Part shown: piece after piece, positions 53,901-56,900 of the stretch
How positions within the stretch are numbered: position 1 is the stretch's first letter
Layout: every line of letters begins with the position of its first letter
From: Megaustenia siamemsis
Taxonomy: Eukaryota > Mollusca > Gastropoda > Stylommatophora > Ariophantidae
Direction of reading: 5' to 3'
Length of the DNA: 64,000 nucleotides
Assembly (NCBI GenBank): GCA_032433765.1
Contig: JAVIAB010000092.1
Location: 61,108,126-61,172,125, forward strand
Position numbers and translations under genes: made by a program
Notes under the pieces: model-generated
Told to the model about the DNA's origin: nothing
Seen by the model: only the letters and a program-made list of their open reading frames with translations
The model's database searches: none

Positions 53901-56900
53901 AAGGAATTGAAGTCAACGGTCACAACATAAATAATTTGCGATATGCAAATGACACAGTCTTAATAGCAGAGACAGAGAATGAACTACAAGAAATGATAGA
54001 CGTAATAGTAAAAGAAAGGAACAAGAAAGGTCTCAGTCTGAATAGTAAGAAAACATAAGTAATGGTCATACGGAAGAAACAATCATTACCATCATGCAGC
54101 ATAAAAATAAACAGGACACATTTGAAACAAGTGCAACGCGTCAAATACTTGGGCACACAAAATGAAAATATCTTATGCAACAAATAGAAATGAGAAAGAG
54201 AGTTCATCGTTGCTATATAGAACAAATTCTGACCTATAGAAGCGAATCACATTCTCTCTCTGCCGATCAGGGCGCAATCAGAGTAGGATTCCAGACTCTC
54301 ACATGAAGTCAGCTGTCAGGTTAATTATGTTGATCGCCCCCACAGACAGAACATCACAATTAGAGTCTGCCAGATCCACTCTGATTGAACACCCGTTAAA
54401 ACGTTGCACTGTGTTCTGCGCCGGTGGCTCAGTGCATCCGAGTTCAGCCAGAATTTTATTCAGGTTTGCTTTCCTTAGCGTTTGATTGTGCGCAATCTTC
54501 CTGCAAGGCAGCAGATGATCTTTTCTGTTGGGGGATTCTGCCCTTAGATGGTCGGCCCTCCCAGGTTTACGAGCACCATCTGCCAGAGTCACTAGAGGTG
54601 ACTAACACAGGCATTCACACACAAAGATATGAAATCTGACTAACACTGACACACATCAAGATATATGACACATGACTAACATAAGCATGCACATAAAGAT
54701 ATGAGATATGACTGACATAGACATGCACACACAAAGATATGACACATGTCTAACATAGACATGCACACAAAGATATGAGATGTGACTAACATAGCCATGT
54801 ATACACAAGGATATAAGATGTGACATACACAGACATGCACACGCAAAGATATGAGATATAACTAACATAAACATGCACACAAAGATATGAGATATCACTA
54901 ACCCAGACATGCACGCACAAAGATATGACACATGACTAACACAGATACACACTAAGATATGAGATATGACTAAACATAGAATCGCATATAGATATGAGAC
55001 AAGATTAACACGGACACACCAAGATATGAGATATGACTAACATGACACACACCAATATATAAGCCATGGCCAGCACACACACAATCTAAGATATGAGCCA
55101 TGGCTAGCACAAAAACACATTAAGATATCAGCCATGGCTTCACGGAAAAACACCAAGATATGAACCATGTCTAGCACAGAAACAAATTAAGGTATCCATA
55201 TTTTTGGGTTTGTTGTAGTCGGCAGACTCTTCTTAAGGTGGGAATCATCGACATACGAGACGCAAGCCCCGATTAACTGTTCACAGGTTTCGGGAGATTT
55301 GAGAGTGCAGTCTGACCCGTAGAACGTTTCATTGCATGTACAGTTCCCGGTTGACTGTACACAGGTGTCTTTGAAACAGTGTACCATTATCGCTTGTGTG
55401 GTGACGACAATTGCATTCACAGAAATATTTGGGTATGATATATCATTATACTGGAACACTACGCCGCCACTGTCAAAGAAAGCCTTTAGAGTGGCATTCT
55501 TTACCCGAATCATAGTGCTAGCTCGATGATAGATTCGAATGGTGTGAGTCTTCTGGTGCGTGGCAAAGTTCAGATACCAGTAAACATAATTGGATCCACT
55601 TCTCAATTGTGTGTGTGTGTACAGTCATTGTCATAGAGATTGGTTTTTATTTTGCCATTAACTGCGGGCTCTGGTCCACATCTGACTCCTGTATAAAAAG
55701 CATTAAATGTGTCGGTCTGGTTTGTGTTCTGTTTGAGAGCCACATTCCGACCCCCGCCAATGTAGATGGAGCAGATATTTGCAACTATCGCCCCTTCAAT
55801 CCGTAACTTGTTGATCAGACCAGCCCAAGAGCAAAAGACATCAATCTCGTGCGAATTAACTACAAACCTTGATTCAATGTTACATGAGGCAGAACCAATT
55901 AGTTTTACCGTGAAACTGTCCGATGTGTAAATCATTCACATATATCCTAGACCAGGAGAACGGCAAAGATTGATTGAGAGTTGCCTCAACTGATGTAGAA
56001 TCTGTGCCCGGATTACATATGGTGTCGTTGTTATCAAACAGGAAAGTAGGTTCAGATTTTTGGGCGTATTTGTAAACGAGATCCAAGTACTGACACTGGG
56101 GTCCGAAATATTCGTGCCGACAACTGTCATTGTTTGGGCATGTCCCTGTAGTTTTGTCACAAGCTGAGTCATTATTGCAGTGACATTGTAACGTACAATT
56201 TGCCCCAAACCAACCGTCTGCACAAGTTAGGTCATTAGCTTCCAAGGTCGAGTGCGAAGCCAGCAGAATAAAGGCTTGATCTACAGCGGTGGTTAACGAG
56301 CTGTGTACAAATATTTATTTTCAAACTCGTGGTTACATTTCGAAAAATCCACCAACTCGCTGTGATAACAGATAGCGTGATGTTCAAAGTCAACATTGTT
56401 TACACAATGGCACGAACGCGAACAGCTTCCATCTTGGTGCGTCCCATGACGTCATATGAAGCGAATCATAGACAGTAGACAAACAAATGAAAAGACGATT
56501 AGAGGCCACAGAGATGAGATTTCTCAAAAGAATGTTGAAAGTTCCCTGGACAGCTAAAAAGACCAATGAGGAAGTTCTCAAAGAGGCTAACACAAAAAGG
56601 CAGCTCCTAAAAAAACATCAGAAAGGAACAATCAACATTTTTATGGCACATCATGAGAAGAGGAAAGTTGGAATACTTGGTTACAACTGGCAAAATAAAA
56701 GGAAAGAGAGATCGCGGGCGACAAAGATAGAAAATACTGAATAGCTTGGTGTTATGACATGGAAAACAGTCAACAACAAACCTGATACGATGCATTGTAG
56801 AGAGAAGATTGTGGAAGGACATGATCGTCCACGCCAACCGGTATGGCACATGATGATGATGATCTTTAGAGTCTGTTTTGTGTTTATTTTGCTTACAGTA

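Larger units (their letters stand above)
54250..56457 (-). mobile_element. 2.2-kb retroposon carrying an EGF/discoidin gene fragment
   Basis: Inserted in RTE-B no. 2 with gaagcgaatca duplicated at 54239-54249 and 56458-56468. Related RTE-B copies (for example near 25000) have this stretch uninterrupted. On the minus strand: a CRE-like TGACGTCA and an AAGATGG near the 5' end, the EGF/discoidin pseudogene, a degenerate satellite (54600-55190), about 330 bases shared with 32100-32440, and an (AG)n tail. TSD length and the shared 3' end suggest LINE-mediated copying; no poly(A) is seen. Confidence 0.7.
52662..56861 (+). mobile_element. RTE-B no. 2, inserted in RTE-A no. 1 and itself interrupted
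   Basis: Plus-strand, 5'-truncated RTE of about 1.99 kb net, ending tgatgatgatg at 56861. Flanked by atctttagag at 52652-52661 and 56862-56871, a 10-bp TSD inside RTE-A no. 1. Contents: [22 protein letters not shown] blocks [20 protein letters not shown] and [32 protein letters not shown] (YAND rather than YADD), and after 56469 the end [20 protein letters not shown]. Interrupted at 54250-56457. Confidence 0.88.
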
